Below, piece by piece: positions 26,013-33,539 of a stretch of 64,000 nt of DNA (its first letter is position 1; every line of letters starts with the position of its first letter). Both the position numbers and the translations under genes were made by a program. The notes below the pieces were generated by a model that did no database searches, had not been told where the DNA came from, and saw nothing but the letters and a program-made list of their open reading frames with translations. The DNA comes from Nocardioides sp. Root190 (lineage in GTDB: Bacteria > Actinomycetota > Actinomycetes > Propionibacteriales > Nocardioidaceae): positions 375,382-439,381 of the forward strand of contig NZ_LMIA01000008.1 in the NCBI RefSeq assembly GCF_001428565.1, written 5' to 3'.

Positions 26013-27812
26013 ATGACGCCTCTGGCCCATTTCGCCGAACCCTACGCGCCACAGGGGAACATCGATGCCCGCGCTGCCGACCGTGCCATCGGAAGGCCGC
26101 AACTGGACCCCTGGGACGTGTTCCTACGAGAGACAGTTCAAAACAGCTGGGATGCTCGAAGCGGTGGAGACGCTCAGGTTCGTTACTGCGTCGATGCCTT
26201 TTGGCCCGATCGGGAGAAGGTTCGAATTCTCAGGGAGACGGTGTTCGCAGACGTTCCTGAGACGTCAGAACTCCTGGAGTTCATCAACGGGCACGAGGAC
26301 ACACAGCCCTTGCTGGTGGTGACCGACTCCGGAACGAAAGGTCTGGGCGGTCCAACCAGAGCAGACCGCGTCACGGACGAAGCGACGGACTTCATTGACT
26401 TCGTGAGGAACGTCGGACGAGCCGCGGACAAGCAGCTCGGCGGCGGTACCTACGGGTTCGGCAAGGGAACGCTGTGGGGGATGAGCTCATGCGCCACCGT
26501 GCTGATCTACACCAAGTCGACATACCGGGGCCGGCCCGTGTCACGGTTCATTGCGATGGCCCATACGGACCCTTACAGCGATGGAAAGTTGAAGTACACC
26601 GGACGTCACTGGTGGGGCCGGTCGGATCCTGACACGCTCATCGAGCCCATTGACGGAACCGACGCCGATCAACTCGCTGAATCGCTGGGAATGACGAGGC
26701 TCAGGGGTGAGGCGACCGGCACCTCTCTGATGGTCTTGGGACCCGTCGCGACAGACACCGCTGAGACTGTCGAGGCAGTGATCCGCCGTCTTGCCTCTTC
26801 CGCCTTGTGGTGGGCTTGGCCGCACATGGTCGACGGAACGATCGACTTCGAGTTCACGGCTGACGGAGCTCAAGTTCCCGTCGGGCGGCCGGACGACCAC
26901 ACCGCCGTGCGACACCTTGCCGAGGCCTACCGCCGGGCGACCCTTGCGACGGAGCGCGCAGAGGACTGGCCGTGGACGCAGGATGTCCTGCGCATGCAGA
27001 GGCCGCCGTTGCGCTTGGGAACTCTCGCGTGGCGGCGAGTTCAGCGAGATGACCTGGTCTCTGGCGATGACGCGCCGGTCCAGTTGTCCGCGCACGTGGC
27101 GCTCATGCGCCGACCTCGATTGGTGGTCCGTTATCTACCCGTGCGAGAAGACCCGAACGGTCAGGGCACGGTCGGCGTATTCATAGCGGAGGACGACCTC
27201 AACGACCGTTTCGCCAAGGCTGAACCTGTCGCTCACGATGACTGGTCTGCCTCGAACATGGGATTGCCGAAGGGCACTCGTAACCCCGTCAAGAAGGCTC
27301 TGGAACTCATCAAGGAGAGCTTCGTTGCCGCCGCAGTGAGCATCGGAGGGGGTGACGGGTCGAGCGTGCAGCAACCTGGGTTGGTCAGACTCGCCACGGC
27401 CATGGGGGACCTGGTGCTCGGTACCGGCGATGCTGGCTACATCCGCCCGAAGAACTCGAGCGGAGGGGGAACGCGCTCGCTCTCCGTTCGAGTTGTCGGC
27501 ACCCCAAGGTTGGAGTTGGTGGACGGTCGGCCGGTGGCACGATTCGAGGTGGAGACGAACGTCCCCTCATCAGCTGGCCTTCCGGTGCGAGTCGCAGTGG
27601 AGCCCCACGTGCTCACTGAAACGGGGCCAGACAGGGACTCAGCGCTGGAGCAGCCAGAGATTTTGAAGCTCGAGCTCGGCGAAGGTTTCAACGAAGCGCG
27701 CCGCGGCATCTTGGTCGACCTTCCGGGAAGACGGAGCTTCTCCGTGCTCGTCAGTGTCCCGATGGATACGGCTGTCGCGCTGGCGGTCTCAGCGCAGGAG
27801 GAGGCTGACTGA
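26013..27812 (+). CDS. GHKL (MutL/MORC-type) ATPase
   Basis: A 599-residue protein with a Bergerat-fold ATPase N-terminal region: N-box RETVQNSWDAR (residues about 39-49), G1 VVTDSGTKGLGG and G2 GGGTYGFGKGTLWGMS. The rest (about 190-599) includes an S5-like transducer region and a beta-rich C-terminus with no motif I know. Such ATPases dimerise on ATP binding and clamp DNA; MORC-like members are the central element of predicted restriction loci with Z1 and Vsr genes. Its stop shares a base with the next start. Confidence 0.85.
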   Translation: MTPLAHFAEPYAPQGNIDARAADRAIGRPQLDPWDVFLRETVQNSWDARSGGDAQVRYCVDAFWPDREKVRILRETVFADVPETSELLEFINGHEDTQPLLVVTDSGTKGLGGPTRADRVTDEATDFIDFVRNVGRAADKQLGGGTYGFGKGTLWGMSSCATVLIYTKSTYRGRPVSRFIAMAHTDPYSDGKLKYTGRHWWGRSDPDTLIEPIDGTDADQLAESLGMTRLRGEATGTSLMVLGPVATDTAETVEAVIRRLASSALWWAWPHMVDGTIDFEFTADGAQVPVGRPDDHTAVRHLAEAYRRATLATERAEDWPWTQDVLRMQRPPLRLGTLAWRRVQRDDLVSGDDAPVQLSAHVALMRRPRLVVRYLPVREDPNGQGTVGVFIAEDDLNDRFAKAEPVAHDDWSASNMGLPKGTRNPVKKALELIKESFVAAAVSIGGGDGSSVQQPGLVRLATAMGDLVLGTGDAGYIRPKNSSGGGTRSLSVRVVGTPRLELVDGRPVARFEVETNVPSSAGLPVRVAVEPHVLTETGPDRDSALEQPEILKLELGEGFNEARRGILVDLPGRRSFSVLVSVPMDTAVALAVSAQEEAD

Positions 27813-28696
27813 TGGTCACCAAGTACGCGGCCAGCCATCTGCAGGTGAGCGCAGATGCAGTCAAGCTTGATCGATTCTCCGTCGTAGTGGCCGATCGCGA
27901 CCACCTCAACCCAGACTTCGTCCCCGACTGGGACTACTTCACTGACCTCCGTGTCAGCGTCGATGTGGACGTCGACCTGGGCCGCTGCATCAACGACTCT
28001 GGGCTCCGCTACGACTCGATCTTGGGCGTCAGCGTCACATGGCACGCAACTGGATCCGGTCTTCGTGGAGCTTCCGACGTCCTCGACGTGGTCGGCGGCC
28101 AGAACTCAATCCAACTCGACTTGCCGGGCGCGATGCTCGGGGGCCAGTTGGTCTTGGATGTGTTCCTCACCGCAAAGTTTCCTCAGGGATTCGCGAATCC
28201 TCTGGCGGCGCGCAGGCCGGGCAGCATCCTGTGGACAGACCGGCGAACCGTTCGCCTGGAGGGTGACGGAAGTCGCTTCCCGATGTCGCCCATCAGCTTC
28301 AAGGAGTCGGGAATCGCTGGTGGTTTGACCGCGGCGTGGGCTCTCATCTTCGACTCGACAGAGCTCTACGACTCCGGGCTCGGGAGCACGCGTCTATACC
28401 TGAACACTGACCACCCCAAGGTTGAGGCTCTGCTGAATGCCCCCGATGTCGAGTCGGAAACAATTGCTCGGGTCCTGCACGCAGATGTCAATCGCGCGAT
28501 GGTTCTGCAGGCGCTCGGATCCGAGGACCTGGAACTGGAGGAGGACTACCCCGGCGAATCGCTGGGCGAACTGCTGGTCTTGGCGATGAACAGAAACTTC
28601 CCGGACGTTTCCGTCGAGCAGGTCCGTGCGATGCTCGCCACTCGGCCGGGTGAGTTCGAGGCCGTGATTCAGGCGAGGGGCGGGTTCCTGTTGTGA
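27812..28696 (+). CDS. uncharacterised component of the Z1/MORC-type defence locus
   Basis: A 294-residue protein I do not recognise. The first 160 residues look beta-rich (RFSVVVADRD, LRVSVDVDVDLGRC, LGVSVTWHATGSG, QLVLDVFLTAKF), suggesting a beta-sandwich or binding domain; the C-terminal 120 residues are more helical and acidic. It has no catalytic motif or signal peptide. Tight coupling (TGATG with the ATPase, GTGA with the next gene) makes it a likely structural or recognition subunit. Confidence 0.75.
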   Translation: MVTKYAASHLQVSADAVKLDRFSVVVADRDHLNPDFVPDWDYFTDLRVSVDVDVDLGRCINDSGLRYDSILGVSVTWHATGSGLRGASDVLDVVGGQNSIQLDLPGAMLGGQLVLDVFLTAKFPQGFANPLAARRPGSILWTDRRTVRLEGDGSRFPMSPISFKESGIAGGLTAAWALIFDSTELYDSGLGSTRLYLNTDHPKVEALLNAPDVESETIARVLHADVNRAMVLQALGSEDLELEEDYPGESLGELLVLAMNRNFPDVSVEQVRAMLATRPGEFEAVIQARGGFLL

Positions 28697-29499
28697 CCTA
28701 TGTGAGCTATCCGCGGCTCGCAGGGTCGCACTCCTCGGAGCTGGTGGTGAAGCTGGCACTCGCGAGTCCGGCTGACATCTTGGAGTTGGCAAGCGAGTTC
28801 GACGGTCGTCGAACGTTCTATGCCACCGCTGCCGTTCGGATTGACGATGGGCGCCTTCGGGAAGTTCGTGAGGCCGTTGTCGAACACGCCCGGACTTGCG
28901 GCTTCCCGGAGACCAGTGCGCGCCCCACATTCGACGCGGGCCTGCCGCTGCTGCTGCGTGAACAGCTTGAGATCGCGCCCGCGGAGGCAGGAGTCGCTGA
29001 GGTCTGGAACTACCTTTCACTGATTTTGCTGCCCGACGTCGCATTGTGGCGATGGCCGAATCCCCACGCCGATCCTGGTTACGAACGCCTGATCGGGAGG
29101 CCGCGGAACGTCTTTCGTCGTCACTGGTGGCGCGCCCATCTCCTGGGCCCAGCGTTGACAGCCCGCTTGGGTGAGGACGAGATCGTTCAAATTGTCGAGC
29201 GGACCGCCACCTTGGGAGGGAACCCTCGTGTGGCCCGAGCTGTCGCCCATTCTTTCGTGAGTTCGGTTGACGAAGCCCGCATCGAGATCGACGGAGCTCT
29301 TCTGGCCGTCCGAAGGATGGAGGTGATGCGAGCGCTGGCCAAGCGCGTCCTGCGTGTGGCCCGGGTCGTTGCCCTCGCAACATTGGACGACGATGACCTG
29401 TCGCGGCTCATGTCGGACCTGATGTCCGACACTCTCGCACGCGAAGCGGAGCTGCTCGCCGGGCGTGTCGCCTTCCTGGAGGACGACCACGACGGTTGA
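28693..29499 (+). CDS. DUF6339-like protein, last gene of the defence locus
   Basis: A 268-residue, mostly helical protein. It has a distinctive central part (VWNYLSLILLPDVALWRWPNP, then RHWWRAHLLGP) and a helical C-terminus. I assign it to the DUF6339 type from memory with moderate confidence; no function is known. The GTG start overlaps the previous stop by 4 bp. It is the last low-GC gene; the next gene shows host-like composition. Confidence 0.65.
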   Translation: MTYVSYPRLAGSHSSELVVKLALASPADILELASEFDGRRTFYATAAVRIDDGRLREVREAVVEHARTCGFPETSARPTFDAGLPLLLREQLEIAPAEAGVAEVWNYLSLILLPDVALWRWPNPHADPGYERLIGRPRNVFRRHWWRAHLLGPALTARLGEDEIVQIVERTATLGGNPRVARAVAHSFVSSVDEARIEIDGALLAVRRMEVMRALAKRVLRVARVVALATLDDDDLSRLMSDLMSDTLAREAELLAGRVAFLEDDHDG

Positions 29500-29548
29500 T
29501 CGCCCCATCTGCCTCTCCTTCGCAGCAGGTCCCTGCGACGATCTTGTC

Positions 29549-31201
29549 GTGGTCACCTGCCTCCCCGAGTCACCCACCTTCACCACCGCCTCCGAGCACG
29601 AGGTGTGGACGCTCCTTCGCGACCAGCTCGGCCCCGACGACGTACTCATCGCCAACCAGCACCTGACCAGCGAGGAGCGGGACTACGAGGCTGACCTCGT
29701 CGTCCTGATGCCCGGGTTCGGGGTGCTCGTGCTGGAGGTGAAGGGCAGCTCGGTCTGGTACGACGACGGCTGGATCCAGACGCGTGGGGGAGAGGCGCAC
29801 TGGATCGACCCGGTGGCCCAGGCGCGGGCGGTGAAGTACGCGCTGCGGACCTATGTGGAGCAGCAGGCGGCGTGGGGCAGTCGCAAGCGGGTGCGGTGGG
29901 CGCACGGGGTGGTGACGCCGTACTCGAGCTTCGACGCCGACTTCTCCGTGCCGGAGCTGCCTCGCCACGCGCTGCACGACCGCGACGACCTCGAGCACCT
30001 GGTCACGAGGCTGCGCCAGAACGCATCCAAGGGCGACAGCCAGCGGCCGCCGGATGCAGACGACGTCGAGGCCGTTGCGGCCGCCCTGACGGCACGGTTC
30101 AACACCTCCCATCACGACGTCAATGCCGAGGCGGCCGAGCGGGCGGCGGAGGCGGACCGGCTCACCGACCAGCAGTCACTGATCCTGTCGGTGACGCGTC
30201 TGGTCAACCGGGTCGAGGTGCGCGGGGGAGCGGGATCGGGCAAGACCGTGCTCGCGTTGCAGCAGGCCAAGGAGCTGCAGCGAGGCGGCCAGGACCGCAA
30301 GCCTCAGCGGGTGGCGTTGCTCTGCTACTCGATCGGGCTGGCGTCGTACCTCAAGCGCCAGGTCGCCACCTGGCCCCGCAAGCATCAGCCATCGTTCGTC
30401 GGCACCTTCCACGAGTTCGGCAAGCAGTGGGGTGCGCCCGACGGCGATCGCGCGGACAGCGACTTCTGGGAGGAGAGCCTGCCGACGCTGATGGGCGAGC
30501 TGGCCGACGGTCTCACCGACGGCAAGCGGTACGACGCCGTCGTGGTCGACGAGGCGCAGGACTTCGCGGTCTCGTGGTGGACCCCTGTCCTCAAGGCCCT
30601 GCGGGACGAGGAGGAGGGCGGCCTCTACGTCTTCTCCGACGAGAACCAGCGGATCTTCGGCCGGTTCGGTGTCCCGCCGGTGTCCCTGGTGCCGCTCGTG
30701 CTCGACCACTGCCTGCGCAACACCAAGCAGATCCACAGCGCGTTCGCGCCGCTGGCTCCCTCGCGGATGTACTCCCGGGGAGGCTCCGGCCCGAGCGTCC
30801 GGTTCATCGCCTGTGATGCCGGCGAGGCCGAGGAGGTGGCCGACGACGAGGTCGCCCGCCTGCTCGACGACGAGGGGTGGGAGCCGGGTCGCGTCGGTCT
30901 GATCACCACCGGGCACCGACACTCCACCCACAAGCTGCAGACCGAGCAGGCCGGCCAGGATGCGTACTGGGAGACGTTCTGGGACGCCGACGAGGTCTTC
31001 TACGGCCACGTCCTCGGCTGCAAGGGGCTCGAGCGGGCGGCCGTCGTGCTCTGCCTCAACGAGGAGTCGGTGACCGACCGCGCGCGGGAGCGCTTGTACG
31101 TCGGCATGTCGCGCGCGACCGACGAGCTGGTCGTGGTGGGCGACCCTGAATGGGTGCGGGAGGTCGGTGGGACCGAGGTGGCGAAGACTCTGGGACTGTG
31201 A
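29549..31201 (+). CDS. NERD-domain UvrD/Rep-like helicase
   Basis: A 550-residue protein. The N-terminal NERD nuclease-like domain reads SEHEVWTLLRDQL, DYEADLVVLMPGFGVLVLEVKGSS. The SF1 helicase part has Walker A RGGAGSGKTVLALQQ, Walker B VVVDEAQDF, DENQRIFG and the C-terminal YVGMSRATDELVVVG. It probably unwinds or processes DNA ends. GTG 29549 is chosen because homologues begin just before the NERD segment; the frame is open to 29465. GC content is host-like, so it may border the defence island rather than belong to it, although NERD helicases also occur in defence contexts. Confidence 0.85.
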   Translation: MVTCLPESPTFTTASEHEVWTLLRDQLGPDDVLIANQHLTSEERDYEADLVVLMPGFGVLVLEVKGSSVWYDDGWIQTRGGEAHWIDPVAQARAVKYALRTYVEQQAAWGSRKRVRWAHGVVTPYSSFDADFSVPELPRHALHDRDDLEHLVTRLRQNASKGDSQRPPDADDVEAVAAALTARFNTSHHDVNAEAAERAAEADRLTDQQSLILSVTRLVNRVEVRGGAGSGKTVLALQQAKELQRGGQDRKPQRVALLCYSIGLASYLKRQVATWPRKHQPSFVGTFHEFGKQWGAPDGDRADSDFWEESLPTLMGELADGLTDGKRYDAVVVDEAQDFAVSWWTPVLKALRDEEEGGLYVFSDENQRIFGRFGVPPVSLVPLVLDHCLRNTKQIHSAFAPLAPSRMYSRGGSGPSVRFIACDAGEAEEVADDEVARLLDDEGWEPGRVGLITTGHRHSTHKLQTEQAGQDAYWETFWDADEVFYGHVLGCKGLERAAVVLCLNEESVTDRARERLYVGMSRATDELVVVGDPEWVREVGGTEVAKTLGL

Positions 31202-31222
31202 GCCCGGGCTGTGAAATCGGCC

Positions 31223-31252
31223 TTGACCCCGAACTCGAACGTGTGTTTGAAT
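31223..31252 (+). promoter_or_regulatory. LexA box over promoter of the HNH gene
   Basis: TCGAACGTGTGTTTGA (31235-31250) matches TCGAAC(N4)GTTCGA with one mismatch. A -35 TTGACC (31223-31228) and a -10-like TTGAAT (31247-31252) enclose it, so LexA would block the promoter. 13E12/DUF222 genes of mycobacteria are known to carry LexA boxes. Confidence 0.7.
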
Positions 31253-31399
31253 AACGGCACGTCGGCGCAATACTCCTCGGTGGCTGAGGTTCCGACGTGA
31301 CCAGCAATGTGTGCAGCTGGCCGCCTTCCTCACAGGCACCTGCCCCGAGACGTGAGGACCCGTTGAAGCCTGGGTCCGTGTCTCGAGGAGGTGAGTGCA

Positions 31400-32644
31400 G
31401 TGACAGAAGCAGTGATCGGTGTCGGTGTGCACCCCGTCCTCGCTGGCGTGAGCCGGATCGACGCGGTCCTCGACGGCATCGCCGACGTGCAGCCGGTCTT
31501 CATGGCGACAGCCGACAAGCGGGACGCGTTGGAGGAGATGGCGCGCGCTGAGGCGCGTCTGGGTGAGTTGCGACTGCGGGTGCTGGCCGCGTCCGACGAG
31601 GTCGGCGAGGAGTCCGGTGCACGGGATGCTGCTGCCTGGGTATCGGTGGTCACTCGCACCGATCATCGTGCAGCCCTCGCCGACCACCACCTCGCGAAGG
31701 CACTCGAGTCACGCCCGGTGCTCGCCGCGGGCATGCGCGAGGGGCGCGTGTCCCTCGCCCAGGCCAGGGCAGTGGTCCTGGGTCTCGACCAGCTGCCCGC
31801 GGATCTCGCGCCGCAGGTGGTCGTGGACGCGGAGGCAACGCTGGTCGGTCACTGTGCGACGTTCCGGCCCGCCGAGCTGCGTCGCCTGGCCCAGCGCATC
31901 CTCGACGTCGTGGCACCCGACATCGCCGAGGCTGAGGAGGGCAAGCGCCTCGAGGCGGAGGAGCGCCGTGCGAGGGAGAAGGCCTCCCTGCGGTTCAAGG
32001 ACCTCGGCGACGGGACGTCCCGGATGGCGGGGCGGTTGCCCACCTCGGTCTGCCAGCGCCTGGAGACCTACCTGCAGGCCTACACCTCACCCCGCCAGCG
32101 TGGTGGCGCGGTCGAGGGTCGGCGGGTGCCGCAGCATCGTGCGTACGCCGAGGGGTTCGCCTCGCTCCTCGAGTTGCTCGACCCCGACCAACTGCCCGAG
32201 CACGGTGGCGACAGCACCACGGTCTTCATCACGATGACCCTCGAGCAACTGCTGGGCGACCTGGCCACGGCAGGGATGATCGCGACTGAGGAGGACGTGA
32301 TCTCCGCCGAGCAGGCCCGCCGGCTCGCCTGTCAGGCGTCGATCATTCCCGCCGTCCTGGGGGCGGCTGGCGAGGTCCTCGACCTGGGACGCACCCGCCG
32401 CCTCTTCAGCCGGGCGCAGCGCAAGGCGATCCGGCTCCGCGACAAGCGATGTCGGGCCGAGGGCTGCACGGTCCCCGTCGCATGGACCGAGGCACACCAT
32501 CTCCGCCCGTGGTCAGAAGGCGGCGCGACCGACATCGACAACGCCATCTGCCTCTGCTGCCACCATCACCATCGGATCCACGACCGCGCCTACCGGTACG
32601 AGCGGCTGGCCACTGGCGATGTCCGATTTCACCGTCGCACGTAG
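31400..32644 (+). CDS. DUF222/13E12-type HNH endonuclease
   Basis: A 414-residue protein with the N-terminal helical DUF222 region (13E12 repeat type, about 30-290) and a C-terminal HNH site: CRAEGCTVPVAWTEAHHLRPWSEGGATDIDNAICLCCHHHHRIHD, containing the paired Cys, His-His, Asn and His. Such proteins are abundant in actinobacteria; the biological target is unknown. GGAGG (31387-31391) favours GTG 31400 over GTG 31391. SOS control is indicated by the LexA box at 31235-31250. Confidence 0.87.
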   Translation: MTEAVIGVGVHPVLAGVSRIDAVLDGIADVQPVFMATADKRDALEEMARAEARLGELRLRVLAASDEVGEESGARDAAAWVSVVTRTDHRAALADHHLAKALESRPVLAAGMREGRVSLAQARAVVLGLDQLPADLAPQVVVDAEATLVGHCATFRPAELRRLAQRILDVVAPDIAEAEEGKRLEAEERRAREKASLRFKDLGDGTSRMAGRLPTSVCQRLETYLQAYTSPRQRGGAVEGRRVPQHRAYAEGFASLLELLDPDQLPEHGGDSTTVFITMTLEQLLGDLATAGMIATEEDVISAEQARRLACQASIIPAVLGAAGEVLDLGRTRRLFSRAQRKAIRLRDKRCRAEGCTVPVAWTEAHHLRPWSEGGATDIDNAICLCCHHHHRIHDRAYRYERLATGDVRFHRRT

Positions 32645-32660
32645 GACGCCAGTGGGGGAA

Positions 32661-32852
32661 TCACGCGCTCCGGCGACTCTGCTCGTTCGGGGATCGGTCG
32701 GGCGTGGCGGGCAGGCTCCGCCCGCTCGCCGGAGTCTTGCGCTTCCTCGGGAGCGTGATCGCGCCCGACGAGATGGCAGACCCGAGCCCCAGGAGCAGGA
32801 GGAGGATGACTGCTGTTGTGATGAACCAGATCATGGACAGGGTGGCGGACAT
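32661..32852 (-). CDS. small single-helix membrane protein
   Basis: A 63-residue protein with one hydrophobic helix (about 8-30, IWFITTAVILLLLLGLGSAI) and a basic, Pro/Ser-rich tail. AAAGGAA lies about eight bases before ATG 32852. It diverges from a TetR gene with a shared palindromic operator, a common arrangement for a regulator and its target, but the length and low complexity leave some doubt that it is real. Confidence 0.5.
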   Translation of the reverse strand: MSATLSMIWFITTAVILLLLLGLGSAISSGAITLPRKRKTPASGRSLPATPDRSPNEQSRRSA

Positions 32853-32879
32853 GGGCCGTTCCTTTCGGTTGGTACTTAT

Positions 32880-32901
32880 GAAACGCTTCGCGTAGCGTAT
32901 C
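32880..32901. promoter_or_regulatory. TetR-type operator between divergent genes
   Basis: A 22-bp imperfect palindrome (9 of 11 pairs match) with arms ACGCT (32883-32887) and AGCGT (32894-32898) around CGCG. It lies between the small membrane gene and the TetR gene and is the probable binding site of the latter. Confidence 0.6.
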
Positions 32902-32918
32902 TATTCCAAGGAGGCGGC

Positions 32919-33512
32919 GTGCCGGACGAGGCAGTGCAGGGGGCGAGCAGGATCGGTCGACCGCGCCGCGGCGACGTCGACCAGGCGCTGTCGCTGGCCG
33001 TGCTGGAGCTCCTCCACTCTGGCGGACCTGCTGCGGTGACGATGCAAGCCGTGGCGCAGGCGTCAGGGCTGGCGAAGACGACCGTGTATCGCCGCCATCC
33101 GGACCGTTCTGCGCTGCTGCGGGCAGTCCTGGACGAGTCCATCGGCACACCCGTGCCTCCGCCGGCGGGCACCGTCAGGGAGAAGGTGCGGTGGTGCCTG
33201 CGCGAGGCGTGGCGTCAGATGGCCGACGTCCTCGGTCCCGGGGGGCTGGCCGCCGTGATCGGGGACGCCAGTCCCGAGTTCACCGCGGTGTTCCGGTCGG
33301 TGCTCGAGCCGTACGACCGAGCCCTGGTTGATCTGATCCGGGCCGATGTCGGAGCCGGGCTCCTGCGGCCCGAGGTGGACGCGGATGCGGTCGTGAGCAT
33401 GTTCCTGGGCGCCTACCTGGGCGAACTGGTGCGCCGCGGGTCCGTCGACGAGCAGTGGCTCGACAGGTGCCTGGACCTGATGTGGGCCGCCGTCGCGCCC
33501 GTTCAGGACTGA
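32919..33512 (+). CDS. TetR family regulator
   Basis: A 197-residue repressor. The helix-turn-helix (about 30-55) reads VTMQAVAQASGLAKTTVYRRHPDRSALLRAVL; the remainder is a helical ligand domain ending in GAYLGELVRRG, typical of TetR proteins with the C-terminal domain type common in actinobacteria. AAGGAGG (32908-32914) precedes GTG 32919. It should bind the palindrome 32880-32901 and control itself and the divergent small membrane gene. Confidence 0.88.
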   Translation: MPDEAVQGASRIGRPRRGDVDQALSLAVLELLHSGGPAAVTMQAVAQASGLAKTTVYRRHPDRSALLRAVLDESIGTPVPPPAGTVREKVRWCLREAWRQMADVLGPGGLAAVIGDASPEFTAVFRSVLEPYDRALVDLIRADVGAGLLRPEVDADAVVSMFLGAYLGELVRRGSVDEQWLDRCLDLMWAAVAPVQD

Positions 33513-33539
33513 CCGGCCCAGCAAGCTCCGCCGATCGGT

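Larger units (their letters stand above)
20250..29510 (+). other. predicted defence island (Dcm-Vsr-Z1-PD-(D/E)XK-GHKL ATPase system)
   Basis: Seven same-strand genes with visibly lower GC and more A/T-ending codons (TTG, GAT, CAA) than both flanks. From the Z1 gene on, each start overlaps or nearly touches the previous stop (ATGA, 1-bp gap, TGATG, GTGA). Gene order: C5 methylase, Vsr, Z1 helicase, DUF4420-like protein, GHKL/MORC-type ATPase, unknown, DUF6339-like. Iyer, Abhiman and Aravind predicted restriction systems built on MutL/MORC-like ATPases with Z1, Vsr and methylase partners. No integrase, transposase or att site was seen at either end. Confidence 0.75.

Noticed and set aside
20250..29510. 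island as BREX, DISARM or type I restriction system
   Set aside because: No PglX/PglZ, DrmA/B or HsdR/M/S-type genes are present; the Z1 and GHKL ATPases with Vsr define a different class.
31400..32644. DUF222/HNH gene as an intein or group II intron endonuclease
   Set aside because: No splicing motifs, reverse transcriptase or interrupted host gene lie around it; it is a free-standing gene with its own SOS promoter.
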